From NCBI GenBank assembly GCA_034509755.1, contig CM067547.1, forward strand, positions 49,440,859 to 49,504,858: a DNA stretch of 64,000 bases, in the 5' to 3' direction. This DNA comes from Anisodus tanguticus (taxonomy: Eukaryota > Streptophyta > Magnoliopsida > Solanales > Solanaceae). The position numbers and the translations under genes were made by a program. The first letter of the stretch is position 1. Every line of letters begins with the position of its first letter. The notes below the pieces were generated by a model. That model ran no database searches and was not told the DNA's origin. It saw only the letters and a program-made list of their open reading frames with translations. Below, piece after piece: positions 1 through 11,040 of the stretch.

Positions 1-198
1 TATGAGATTCTAGCTTCAAATCTTAATTAGGTTTATTTTTTGAGTTTTTATTCGTTGGTATGGGGTTATATATGATCTCTTTCAATAAATGGTCTAAAGA
101 TTATACTGCAAAGTACTGGAAAAAAATTGGAGTTCTTTTCGTTAACAATAGTGAAAGCTTCTCCTTGTTTATCGCATTTCTTCTCTCAAATTCTTTTA

Positions 199-218
199 TA
201 CTAATTTATAAATTTTAG
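199..218 (+). promoter_or_regulatory. Probable 3' splice site of a 5'-UTR intron of the FRIGIDA-like gene
   Basis: A consensus branch-point TACTAAT at 199-205 is followed by a U-rich tract and TTTTAG at 213-218, 11 nt before the start codon at 230. This suggests that bases 1-218 include the end of a leader intron. No upstream exon or promoter can be identified inside the window. Confidence 0.45.
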
Positions 219-229
219 GAATTTTTACC

Positions 230-3200
230 ATGGAAGATACACAATCAGTTGCAACGCTGATGAACTCCACAACCTCTAAGATACAGCAGCTACAGAAAGC
301 ATTTGCTGAGTTGGAAAGTCATCGTGCTGTTACGCTAAACCTGAAATGGAAGCAACTCGAAGAGCACTTTCATGGGCTTGAGAAGTCCTTGAAGAGGCGC
401 TTCACCGAACTGGAAGACCAAGAGAAGAAGTTTGAAACAAAAATAGTTCAATCAAGAAAGATTTTGGAAAATCGTCAAGCTGCTATTATCTCTAATGAGC
501 AAGCTTCACTTAAGAGCCTCCAAGAGAAAAGAGATGCAGCAGTTTCTGCCATTACTATTGCTATGGAGAAGCATAGGAAGCCTCATGAGGTGCAAGGTGA
601 GTCGTCTATGTTTGAAGCAAAACCCCTTTATTTCATACCACTTGAGAATACAGAGGATAATATGAAGCCTTTCAAGAGTGGTGTTGTGGAGGTCAAGCTT
701 TATCCAGAGTTAGTTAAGTTATGCCAAGATATGGACTCAGAAGGGCTCCACAAATTTATATCAGACAACCGCAAGAACCTGGCTGATGTAAGGGAGGAAA
801 TTCCACGTGCTTTACGAGCTGCTGTTGATCCTGCCTATTTGGTGCTGGACTCACTCAAGGGCTTTTACCCCTCAGAAGTGTCAATTTCAGATGCTAAAAA
901 AGATGCAAATCTTTTAGGTCTCCGCCGAACTAGTATTATGCTGATGGAATGCCTTAGCATTTTATTAACAACCCTGGAATTGGATTCTATTTCAAGTTTA
1001 ATATCAGAAAGTGTAAAGGGACGTGCAAAAGCAATCGCTGAGGAGTGGAAACCAAAGTTAGATGAGCTTGACATTGATGCAAATAATGGCAATTCCTTGG
1101 AGGCTCATGCATTCTTACAGCTTCTAGCTACTTTTGGTATTAACTCCAACTTTAACCAGGAAGACTTGTACAAGCTGATACCCATGGTTTCACGTCGTCG
1201 CCAAACAGCTGATCTTTGTCGTTCCCTTGGATTGTCTGAGAGAATGCCAGGTTGGTTTTCAAAAATACTTGAGTCGATGGCTAGAGGATTTTAAATGCTT
1301 ATATTTTGATGAATTTCTCAAAAACTCTAGCCTCTTTTTTGTTCCTTTTTATTTATCTCCTCTCCCTTTTCTATGTTCTTTGGCTGGTCAAAGGGTATTC
1401 TTATTTGGTAAAATCAAAAGCAATGAATTTTGGTTCTGTCTACACAGTTGAAGATTCTCTGATTGTTAGATCATTATTGGTCAAATCGAGATTGATTTGC
1501 ACTCTGGTTTCTCATGCCTACATGAAGTTTGCATCTATCTTCGTGTCTAATTTTGGGGAAATTTGGTATTGACCTTCTAATAATTCGTTTGTTGATACTT
1601 TGTGTTATAATCTACTTTTTTTTTTTTTAATTCTTCCTAAAATAGTTTTGGAAAGTCATATGATCTCATGTCATGCCCCATGAGATCTGCATGTAATACA
1701 CACATACATACACTCATATAGTCATACATGTACAATATATACATAATACACGTATATGCATTACAATAAATAAATATAGCGCAGACATCTAAAATGGTAT
1801 CACAGTACCAGGAGATAATTGCCTTCATGCAACTGATAAACTTAGGATCTATCATTTATCATGACAGTATGCTATTGGACATGTTTTAACTGACCATTGG
1901 TTGCAATTTCTTGAGTACTTTGCACTTGATTTCTTTTGTTTTCAGAAGGCTTTCCTCATTTTCCTTTCCTGGGGTGGGAATAAGGCACTGTGTAAGCAGT
2001 TGATTGTCATTAGTGTTTTTCCCTGTTTGTGAGCTATGTTGGTCAGACTCTTGAAAAATGTTGTTGGGTGCGTGTAGCCAGTCTCTCATGAGTGATACTA
2101 TCTCACAAACTATGTTGCTCGTACTCTGCAAAAATATCGTCGCACCTGTGTCGGATCCGACACAGGTCCGACGATATTTTTGCCACTCATGAGACTGGCC
2201 TACCTTTGGTTTATACAATATGCAAAACAAAAAAGGAGTAAATCGGGTCTTACTATCTTAAAAAAATGTCTTGAGTAAAACATCAAGCTACAAAGGTTAT
2301 CAATTTCTTCAACTGGCAGCTACGATTCTAAAAAGAACCTCTCTTATTTGTATTGATGAGATCTTGCAGTAATTTGCCTCGCATCTACTGAATGCTCGCA
2401 AATTGCTGATAAATACAGCACATACGTCTTAGTAGGCGTTTGGCCATGCGTTTTCAAATCACGGTTTCATAATTTGATTTCAAATCACGGTTTCATAATT
2501 TGATTTCAAATCACCGTTTGTTTATGCAATTTGGACATAGTTTCAACTTCAACTTCACGTCATGATTTGATATCTCAAATCGTCCAAAAAGGTGTGATTT
2601 GGGATTCCAAATCATGATTTCAATTTTTTTTAAATATAAAACTTAACTCATAAGTTTATATTGACCAACAACCGGCTCAAAGTAACAATGTAGCTTCGTC
2701 TTCTCGGTCATCTGATCAAGAAAAGCATGCTCGATGTGAAGAGATTGTCCATACCATGTGGGAGGATAATATTAAAGAGTAGTTACACTACTATTCATGT
2801 TCAATTTTCCTTTTTATTGAATTAAAGTTCGATCAATTGATGTTGCATTTTTTAAAATGGCCTTCTAGCCGCGTATTAATTTTGTTATGAACTATGACTT
2901 GCTCATTTGGTAAGATTGCATAAGAATTAGGAAAGTTTTGATGATTTTCACAACTTGTGGGGGCTTTTATGTCAATGATAAAAAAATACAACTTAAGAAA
3001 TCCAAATTGCATGTCCAAACAAAACTTCAACTTCAAATCATCATGATTTCAAATCATGTCCAAACGGCTCCTTAGTTTGATATGTAAATATGTTTTTTTT
3101 CCAGCTTTTTACTAAAGTAGAGCAGTATTTTCTGTCATCTATTGATATGGTTGTAGGAGGTCAGGTATGCTCATATGCTTCAGATTCTTAAACATTTGTT

Positions 3201-4453
3201 TGGTTTCTGCTTTTGCATTTCTACAGGTGTTATTGACGTGTTGGTGAATAATGGAAGGCATATAGATGCTGTTAATCTAGCTTTTGCCTTTGAGCTGACC
3301 AACAAATTTTCAGCAGTTTCACTACTAAAATCCTACGTGAATGAAGCAAGCAAAGTATCTTCACCTGTGAAATCTGGAAATGCATCACCTGCTGCACAGG
3401 TTTGTACTCTGTGCCTTGATCTATTTTGAAATTCACTATTTTGACCATATTGCTCTGTGTTAGTGTTCACTGTAATATCTAGTCTGTGTGGGAGAATCCC
3501 TTTCGATTCTCCTATTAGGGTATGTTTGGTACTGAGGATTTTTCAATTTTGCCATGTTTGGTTGGTTAAAAGGTTTTGTTTAGGAAAACAAGTCCTTAAA
3601 AAAATGAGAAAAATGACTTTCTAACGAAAGTAGTGAAAACGAGTTTCGTAAGTGACATTACAAGTTCATTGTCTCCTCCCCACCAATCCAACAGCCCAAC
3701 CCATCCCACCCCCCGCCACCCCCACTCCCGACCCCCATAGTCTCTTGCTAGACTAGATTACATATAAATGCTCTTGGGATAATATTCTTTTGCTTACTTG
3801 CCATACACTAGAAAATAAGTAAAAACCCACTTGTTTTCCAACAAAACATTTTCCTTCATACCAAACACACCCTTAGTCCCCTTGGGCTGGGGGAGCAAGT
3901 GCTGGTCAGGCGGAGTTATGCAGTCAATGCTCTTCAGTTAATTATTACATCTCCTTAACGAGAATCTCTTTTTGAAAGTAACTCATTTTGACGTACCAAC
4001 AATCAAATGTCTTCTTTGTTCCAGAATGATGTCAATGAAAAGCAGCTGACTGCACTGAAGGTTGTGATTAAGTGCATTGAAGACCATAAACTTGAGGAGC
4101 AATACCCTGTGGATCCTCTCCAGAAAAGAGTTCTCCAGCTGGAGAAAGTAAAGGCAGACAAGAAACGAGCAACCGAAGTAGCCAAACCTCAACCCAAGAG
4201 ACCTCGTGCCAATTGCGTAGGTAATGGAGTGCGAGTCACTAATGTCACTAACGTTGTCTCCGACAAGAACTTCTATGCTAGTAGAATGACTGATAGGTAT
4301 CCGCAGTACATATATGACCGACCATATGCTTACCCCGGACCGACTGACAGCCACGTTCCGTCATTCCTTGGTACTGCCTACAACCTTCCTCCTCCTGGAC
4401 ATGGCAACTTCTTTGGAAATGGTTACCACTACCAGGCTACTTACCTGCACTAA
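230..4453 (+). CDS. FRL3: FRIGIDA-like protein (FRL3-type), three exons
   Basis: Exons 230-1250, 3227-3399 and 4025-4453 join in frame (1021+173+429 nt) to give 540 residues plus TAA. Donors are CAG|GTTGGT and CAG|GTTTGT; acceptors are CTACAG|GTG and TTCCAG|AAT. The N-terminus (MEDTQSVATLMNSTTSKIQQ) and the run ESHRAVTLNLKWK are hallmarks of the FRIGIDA-like family, closest to Arabidopsis FRL3 from memory. Residues about 15-120 are rich in charged heptads, likely coiled coil. About 147-385 is the helical Frigida domain (YPELVKLC, EEIPRALRAAVDPAYLVLDSLKGFYP, then IDAVNLAFAFELT in exon 2). The tail has a basic KADKKRATE/KPQPKRPR stretch, likely nuclear targeting, and a Tyr/Pro/Gly-rich end. FRIGIDA relatives act as nuclear scaffolds; FRIGIDA promotes FLC-type flowering repression, but the role of FRL3 is less clear and an FLC link is not implied here. 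Both introns carry MITEs. No defect is visible; length is close to the family norm of about 560. Confidence 0.93.
2036..2202. repeat. Foldback repeat with near-perfect 56-bp palindrome in intron 1
   Basis: The core at 2128-2183 is a palindrome centred on GGATCC whose arms, GCAAAAATATCGTCG and CGACGATATTTTTGC outermost, differ at about one pair. It is framed by a second inverted pair, CCAGTCTCTCATGAGTG (about 2079) and CACTCATGAGACTGG (about 2184). The text TATGTTGCTCGTACTCT / CCTGTGTCGGATCC resembles a common Solanaceae foldback MITE that I recognise from memory. Confidence 0.7.
2432..3071. mobile_element. MITE with TTA target duplication in intron 1 (Harbinger-like)
   Basis: A 640-bp element lies inside intron 1. 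The left terminus GTAGGCGTTTGGCCATG mirrors the right terminus CATGTCCAAACGGCTCC. It is flanked by TTA at 2429-2431 and 3072-3074. The ends are rich in repeated TTTCAAATCA / TGATTTGAAAT motifs that form long terminal inverted repeats. No transposase is encoded, so it is non-autonomous. The TTA target and (G)GTTTGG termini fit PIF/Harbinger-type MITEs. Confidence 0.8.
3518..3872. mobile_element. MITE with TTA target duplication in intron 2
   Basis: A 355-bp element whose termini are GGGTATGTTTGGTA at the left and TACCAAACACACCC at the right. It is flanked by TTA at 3515-3517 and 3873-3875. The sub-termini (TTTTCC.. / GGAAAA..) are also inverted. There is no coding capacity. It fits a non-autonomous Harbinger-type MITE, different in sequence from the one in intron 1. 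Confidence 0.82.
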
Positions 4454-6250
4454 TCGCTTGACTTTGCTAAAGATCCTTTTAGCTGTTAGTGTTAATCCTT
4501 CTGCTTAACTACTAGTACTGACAGTAAGTAGCCTTGTTAACTTTTATTCTGATGTTAACGCTGATACTGTGCACTTCTAATATAATGTACCGTTATTTAT
4601 GTTTCAAGACAATTATTGGTCAATCATTTGTGCTTGAACTTCAGAAACTGCATGTTTGAAGTTGTTTAGAATGGGGCAGACTTACAAATTTTTACTCATC
4701 ACTTCGGCCTTTTGTAAATGCAATTATTTTAAATAAAATCAAATCAATTTTAACATTTTTTACAAAAACTTAATACTCAAATCATTCTATTAAAAAAGAA
4801 GGTAACATTGGAAAATAGTCACATGACTGAAGGGTGTGACTTAATGTATCAATGAAGTTCAATGATTATTATGATTCTGATTTATAAATTTTGGTGTACA
4901 AGTGACTCGATATTTATTTCATTTTCTAAGATTGAACCGGATATTTCTTAGTTATGATTGAAGAGATCTCATCTATCACACTATAAGAAAATGCATTTCC
5001 CAAGTAAAATACAATAGTTGAAATAGGCGTAATTTTTTGAGACTCCGGTTCAAATTCCTATGAAACAAAAAAAATAGGTTATTTTTATTTAAATTATTCG
5101 AATCGTGATGGATATAATTAATATTATTAATGTATTGGTAGAAAATAACATATAATGAATAGTCATGACAAATTGGTTTGAACACCATCTATATAAACAT
5201 AAAAATAAAGAAAATTGTGAGTAGTTAAAGATTACAATATATATTTACAAAGTTCAAATTAGCCGGAAAATGATTTATTAACAAAAAAGGAAAGAAATAA
5301 TGATAAAAAATATACTTGAACAATCATATTTTCAACTATTATCATCTATATATTAAAACATATTTTAACTATTAATTATTATTTTATTTAAAAATAACTA
5401 ATAGTTGGTGTGTGTATTAATATATAAATGCTGATAATTTAGATTTAAAAAAAAAAAAGCAATCATAATTTAAATATAAAATTCACGAAAAAATAATAAT
5501 TTTTGGGATCATTAACTCAAAAGAAAGAGGGCGAGTATTAACCACCTTTTTGGAAGGTAAAAAAAAGGGGGGAAAACCACCTCGGCCGGTACTATTCAGA
5601 GTCCTCACAACAACACATATCCCCCAACTTGACGTGTGGAAAGGTTAAAGCACACCTTATCTCTACGGCCACATGTGATACCTGGATGTCCAATCTAAAA
5701 GTAGAGAGTTTGTTTCTCTATTTGGAGATGAACGGCGTCGCGCATGGTAAAAAGAAGGATTTTTTTTATTAGCCGAGAGGGAAAAAGTAGCAAAGGAATA
5801 TCGCTATCGTGGGGAAAAAAGACAATCTTCAACTTTGTACCAGTACAATCATGTGTCACCTTGCAGACTTCGTCGTACCCTGCCTACTCATTCCGGCCTA
5901 TTTGTACCCAACTACAATCTATTCCCTTAGGTCCAAGGCCCCCGGCCAATCGTCACTGTCCATCCTTGTTTAGAAAAAAACCTAACCACTATCTTTTGGA
6001 ATATCCATAATTGAAGCATTTTTCTTTATTGACTGTCAATTTTTTATTAGGTGATCATGTCTTTGATGCTTTGGTTTTCGCGGGAAAGGGTAAGGATTTC
6101 AAACAATGCATGTGAGCTTTGATGCCAATTTAGTGCAAATCAGAAGGATCGGAGCTGTTGGATGTTGCTCCGTCCTGCTATAACTTAACGAACAAAAAGA
6201 TATCACACTACTAACAAAAAAAAATCAACAAGCCTCAAAATCCTTCAGAA
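4454..6250. other. Intergenic region between the FRIGIDA-like gene and the ferredoxin pseudogene
   Basis: The first 150-300 bases are probable 3' UTR and polyadenylation region of the FRIGIDA-like gene (AATAAA-like AAATAAAATC near 4731). About 4700-5500 is AT-rich noncoding DNA. The GC-richer stretch at about 5570-6010 (CCAAT and CCTTATC motifs near 5655-5693) may be the old promoter and leader of the gene at 6251. I see no convincing gene or RNA here. Confidence 0.5.
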
Positions 6251-6711
6251 ATGGCTATCGCTAATCTACATCGATTCGCCTCCCAAATCTCACGAAACCC
6301 ATCCTTCAGATCCTTAATCACTCGATCTTCCGCCACGTCATCATCATCCGCCAAAGTCTCCGATCGGATCGTCAAGCTCTCCGCGGTCGACCCGGACGGA
6401 CACAAACGCGAAGTTATTGGACTCTCAGGTCAAACACTACTCAGCCCTAACGAATCACGGGTTAATTGACTCGGATTCACATCGACTTGAAGATATTGAT
6501 GCTTGTTCAGCTGAATGTGAGGTACATATTGCTGAGGAATGACTTGAGAAGCTTCCAGAGGCTTCTTATGATGAGAAGTATGTTTTAAAGAGGAATTCTA
6601 AAGCTAGGGTTTTGAATAAGCATTCTAGGTTTGGATGTCAGGTGGTTCTTTCAAAAGCTTCAAGGTATGGTTGTTGCACTTCCTGAACCTAAGCCTTGGG
6701 ATATTCCATAA
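6251..6711 (+). pseudogene. 2Fe-2S ferredoxin-like protein, broken by two frameshifts and a stop
   Basis: The first 66 codons read an organelle-type presequence rich in Arg and Ser (MAIANLHRFASQISRNPSFR), then SDRIVKLSAVDPDGHKREV and GLSGQTLL. This matches a plant ferredoxin-like family typified by Arabidopsis At3g07480 (recalled, not searched). At about 6444 the frame shifts; the family sequence continues as ALTNHGLIDSDSHRLEDIDA and CSAECEVHIAEE. It hits TGA at 6540-6542 where the family has Trp, then reads LEKLPEASYDEKYVLKRNSK and HSRFGCQVVLS. At about 6657 it shifts again and the C-terminus GMVVALPEPKPWDIP ends at TAA 6709-6711. Both shifts fit loss of two bases from an AGAGC context. Putative cluster cysteines lie in CSAEC and FGC. 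No intron is needed. The native protein would probably act in mitochondrial iron-sulfur or electron-transfer chemistry. As it stands only a 72-codon fragment can be made. Confidence 0.75.
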
Positions 6712-7652
6712 GGTGTGAAAATGCAAATTTGTTATATTTTAGTGTTTTTGAGATATTAATAATAATATGTGAGAACTTTTGGTACTTGATCTTTTTTTTT
6801 TGTATGTTCTTAATTCGAACTAAGTGCAATATGATGTCGAAATTATCTGAAGTTCACAACTCAGTTTGTTTGAAATGAATGATTTGCGTTTCATGTTGAA
6901 GTTATTTGTGTAGCATTTGTGCTTGGATGAATGAAGCTTATATATCCTATATGCTTGAATATTTTAAAGTTTGTATCTTTATGAGAATGTATTGCTGATT
7001 TTTACTTGCTAGACATTAATTGGTTATACTGGAGCGTTTTGAATTAAAATTCATACACCATTGTTGCCCAAGGAAGAGAGATATCCCATGCCACAATATC
7101 TGCTATTGGATGTCACATTAATTGATTGTATCCTATTGTGATGCTTTCTTGTTAAGTAGAATATGTCCCATAAGGTGAGATGAAAAATTTGTTAAGGTTT
7201 TTGAACTGGAATTTTAGTGCTTTGAGATAATAATATGTGGAACTTTTGGTACTTGATGATGTATTTGTTATGTTTTAGCCACTGAATGTTCTCAATTCGA
7301 ACTAAGTGGTAATTTACTGTCAAAATTGTCTGAAGTTCACTACATTGTTTGTTTGAAATGAATGATTTTCCATTTCATGTTGAAGTTATTTGTCTAGTAT
7401 CTGTGCTTGGATATATGAGCTTATATATCCAATATGCTTGAATATTTTAAAGTTCTTATCTTTATGAGGATGTGTTACTGGTTTTTACTTAATAGCCAAT
7501 TAGTGGTTATATCGGAGCCTTTGGAATTAAAATCCATTTACCATTGTTGCCCAAGGTAGATTATATTCAGCATGCCACAATATCTGTTACTGGGTGTCAC
7601 ATTAACCGAGTGTATTCTATTGTGATGCTATGTTGTTAAGTAGAATATGTCC
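6706..7652. repeat. Two-copy direct tandem repeat (units of about 460-485 bp)
   Basis: Copy 1 (about 6706-7167) and copy 2 (about 7168-7652) align along their whole length. Shared blocks include CATAAGGTG, AATTCGAACTAAGTG, GTTTGAAATGAATGATTT, CATGTTGAAGTTATTTGT, ACCATTGTTGCCCAAGG and GTTAAGTAGAATATGTC. Divergence looks like 10-15 percent with small indels, so the event is not recent. Copy 1 begins at the ancestral stop codon of the ferredoxin pseudogene, so the unit is its former 3' flank. A possible third start (CCATATGAGATAAC) follows at about 7655. Confidence 0.85.
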
Positions 7653-8815
7653 TACACCATATGAGATAACAAATGCATTACCTTGCAAATAGGTCTATCC
7701 TGGATTTGGACAATAGAGGTTCCAAAACGAAATCTTGTGGAGGACTGTAGATGGGGTTACTTGGGCAAGATCAAATACAGATTTAACGTTAGTTTTTGGG
7801 AGGTCGGGACTTAAGGGGGAAGACGGTTTCAGATAGAGAGTTTCTACAAGTGGGTCTTTAGAAATGTGACCTAGTGTTCCTTTTATACTCTTGAAATCAT
7901 CTGTCATCCAGAACCTCACGGACTATGTAGTTTACAGGGCCAACAAAAGACCCATATAGTGCTCCTACTGAGCCAATGAGTGACTCAACTGGTCCAGACA
8001 TGACCAGCCAATCCTTAAGACCATTTTATCACGAGAAACTCACATGATGTCGTGATCAACCAAGTAACGTGTAATCTACTGAATTAACATCAGAATTGGT
8101 TAGGAGCATTCCATAAGTTTCACCTTCAGCTTTTGATGTCTGTTTCTTATTTCTTTAACCACTCTGCATTTGTATCTCTTCTTACTTCATAAGTCCATAT
8201 TATCACTACTATGTGTTTAGCGTTCTTTTCATTTAGCCACATTACATGTCTCAGCTAGATTTATATACCTAGGATACCTTATCAAAAGAAAAAGATCTAT
8301 ATATCTAGGGTATTGACTTCACTAGCACTAGGACTAAATCGTGAAAAAGTTAAAAGTGTACAGCAAACTCTGGGCTGGAATTGTAACTTAAACAATAGGC
8401 TGAAGAACCAAAAGGTTAAGCATAAAATTTGATCTCAGTTGTTAATTTACTAAAAGCTCTATGACCAAATGTGTGTGGTATATGCCTGAAAGTTGAAGTG
8501 GTAAAACTTGAGTTCGAGATACTCTTTGTTTTTCGGTTAGACTTGAGTTCAAGATGGTATGCTCACTTGAAATTGCCCAATATGACATAAGGGACCACCA
8601 AAGTGATATCCTGGGACATTGTGTCAGCTAGCTCATAGACTATCCAGATTACGCTCTAGGTCGTGAACAAAATTTTCCTTTGAGAAGTGACTGAGGCTAC
8701 ATCATTTCTTTTATTCAGTGTGGCCATGTAAAATGAGTGGTTTGCGGTGGGAATTTTGCGTAGTGGGTGATTGGGTGCAATAGGTTCAGAAGATCTTTGG
8801 AGGTGTTATGATTAT
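7653..8815. other. Intergenic, no recognisable gene
   Basis: Noncoding sequence between the tandem repeat and the LINE insertion. Short open frames on both strands show no family signature. I see no clear transposon ends. Confidence 0.4.
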
Positions 8816-8833
8816 AGACTTGCAAAGAGTGAA

Positions 8834-9942
8834 CAACAAACAACAACGACATACCTAGTGGAATCACACACGTGGGGTCTGGGAGGGTGGAATGTACACA
8901 GACTTTATCCCTACCTTGGGAAGGTAGAGAGGTTATTTTCGATTGACCCTCGGCTTAGAATAAAGCAATAACAAAACGGGTCAAATAGGTAAAAGAAACA
9001 GTAACTACATCAAAACAATAAGGTAAGCAAAGAACAAATGACAATAAATAATAACAGAAATCGAAGGATAAGAAACTATATGGGAAATACTATGGATACT
9101 AGTAAGGAAGGATAAGCGAGATAACGCTCTACTACCTATTAACCTTCTACCTTAATTTGTGTCATCCACGACCTCCTATCTAACGTCATGTCCTCGATAA
9201 GCTGCAACTGTGCCATGTCCTGGCTAATCACCTCTCCCCAATACTTCTTCGGTCTATCTTTAACTCTCCTGATCCATAGCCAACGTCACACACCTCCTCA
9301 CTGAGGCAACCTCGCATCTCCTCCTCACACGCCCGAACCATCTCAATCTTGCTTCCCTCATCTTGTCCTTCACCGAGGCCACTCCCACCTTGTCCCGGAT
9401 ATCTTCATTTCTAATCCTATCTCTCCTAGTATGCCGGCACATCCACTGCAACTTTCATCTTCTGAACGTAAGAGGTTCTTGACTGGCCAACACTCCACCC
9501 CATAAAACATAGTTGGTCTAACCACCACTATGTAGAACTTGTTTTTGAGTTTTGTGGCATCTTCTTATCACACATGGCTACAGATGCAAGCTCCATTTTA
9601 TCCGCCCCGCACCAATACGATGTGAGACACCATCGTCAATCTCTCAATTACGTTGGATAATAGACCTAAGATACTTGAAACTCCCTTTCTTCTGTATGAC
9701 AGGTGTCTCAAGCCTTACTTCCATGTCAGCCTCACGCGTCGCGCGACTGAACTTACACTCCAAGTAATCTATTTTGGTTCTGCTCAACCGAAACCCTTTA
9801 AACTCCAGGGTCTGTCTCCAAACCTCAAGCTTAGCGTTAACTCCCTCGCTCTCGTCAAGCACAATGTCATCCGCAAATATCATACACCATGGTAACTCTC
9901 CCCGGATATGTCGCGTCAAAACATCCATCACTAAGGCAAGTA
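8834..9942 (-). mobile_element. 5'-truncated RTE-type LINE with 18-bp target duplication
   Basis: The 18-mer AGACTTGCAAAGAGTGAA flanks the element at 8816-8833 and 9943-9960. Read on the minus strand it starts inside the reverse transcriptase (FADDIVL at about 9875, then KGFRLSRTKIDYLECKFS). It continues through a frameshifted middle into RNEDIRDKVGVASVKDKMRE and ARLRWFGRVRRRC (about 9451-9260). It ends in a 3' UTR with the GAGGGTCAATCG..CTACCTTCCCAAGG block and a (GTT)n-type tail at 8834-8850. This 3' end is shared with Solanaceae SINEs. A truncated 5' end, variable-length TSD and TTG tail are the usual products of target-primed reverse transcription. Frameshifts show that it is dead. Confidence 0.88.
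9260..9942 (-). pseudogene. RTE-type LINE reverse transcriptase fragment
   Basis: The minus strand encodes the palm motif MIFADDIVL and the downstream GFRLSRTK..YLECKF and FKYLRSIIQ blocks typical of plant RTE reverse transcriptases, in one frame from 9942 to about 9644. After a shift (about 9640-9450, encoding a VVVRPTMFYGVECW-like stretch) a third block ends in EARLRWFGRVRRRC. The endonuclease domain and the N-terminal half of the RT are absent because of 5' truncation. Confidence 0.8.
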
Positions 9943-9995
9943 AGACTTGCAAAGAGTGAATAGATTGAAATATGAATGCTTCATGGAAAAAAATG

Positions 9996-10125
9996 CTAGG
10001 TGATTTCTAACCATCTGTCTAAGCTTGATAGGTAGAGTTACACAGTACCTATGCTGGTGGGAGGTACTTGATGAAATAGTCGAGGTCAAACAAGTTAAAC
10101 CGAACAACACTAATATCAAAAGAAC
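9996..10125 (+). mobile_element. SINE fragment (Solanaceae TS/SolS-like)
   Basis: The run GGTGATTTCTAACCATCTGT, then TACCTATGCTGGTGGGAGG and AATAGTCGAGGTC..CGAACAACACTAATATCAAAA, matches from memory the 3' half of a tRNA-derived Solanaceae SINE that ends in ATCAAAA. The 5' tRNA head is missing or decayed. It lies directly beside the right target duplication of the LINE. Confidence 0.6.
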
Positions 10126-10914
10126 AAAACCCTTTTGTAAGAACCCTTGTGAAAAAACTAAACTGGTAACTACAAATAAAATAGTCTGAAGTTCTGAGGC
10201 ACCCCTTGAATATTTCATTCAAGAACTATAAAAATTTTAATCATCAAAACATCACATAATTATGAGAACTGCTTCCTGTATATACAACATTGGTTGTTGC
10301 TTAACTACATATAAGCTTCTAAGCTACTTATCTAAATGATAAAAAAAACAGCAATAATGAAAGCTGTCAAGCAGCCGTGAGCCGCCTCTTGTGGCCCAAA
10401 GAGAACTTCTGATATTCATCAAATCCTTATAAATCTGCATCATGCTTTCATGTGAAGTAAGTGATGAATCTTCTCTTTTCTTTTCTCCTATCATTTTCCC
10501 GAGAAGTACTCAATAGTGATAAGTGAAAAGCTAGGTGCTTCTCATAAATATTGGTAGATATTTTGTAGTTTTTGAGCAGTTTCAGTGGAGTGTGAGGTAC
10601 CGCGGTCCTACCCATTGACCAAAAAAACCTTTTATCTGCTTCGATGTGCATGCATACAATTTGATTGTCTAGTTACCTTTCAATAATTTCAAGATGTTTT
10701 GAAGTCCTTAGTAAAGAGGATCTGTGCTATTTTCCAATTTGTAACATGATGCATGGTGTTGAAGATGTAATTAATTAAATAAAAGTGTGCTCTCTTTAAC
10801 AACTTGTGCTTTTATATGAGCTTTTAACACACTTCTAACACATGATAAGCAATAAAGGTGGTATAAAGTATGGTGGTTTATTGTTTAGTTCCCAAGTTGT
10901 AAATATCTTTCAAT

Positions 10915-11040
10915 ACTTTTGTCCTCCCTGCTTGCTACTTCTAATTGCCTCCTAGATAGAAAATTTAGATATAGCACCGACCTTACTTTTGTTCTCCATG
11001 CTTGCTACCATTAATTGCTTCTTAGATTGCTAATTTAGTG
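10915..11040. repeat. Two-copy 70-bp tandem repeat
   Basis: ACTTTTGTCCTCCCTGCTTG at 10915 recurs as ACTTTTGTTCTCCATGCTTG at 10985. The following text (GCTAC..TTAATTGC..CTTAGAT..AATTTAG) is also shared. The period is 70 bases with about 80 percent identity. Confidence 0.7.

Noticed and set aside
1306..1572. Open frame continuing past exon 1 of the FRIGIDA-like gene
   Set aside because: It is intronic; the family sequence continues from exon 1 (1250) to exon 2 (3227) in phase.
6251..6711. Programmed frameshifting in the ferredoxin-like gene
   Set aside because: Two separate shifts plus an in-frame TGA at a Trp codon fit decay better; no slippery site or pseudoknot is evident.
9552..9959. Plus-strand open frames over the LINE
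   Set aside because: Antisense shadows of the minus-strand RTE reverse transcriptase.
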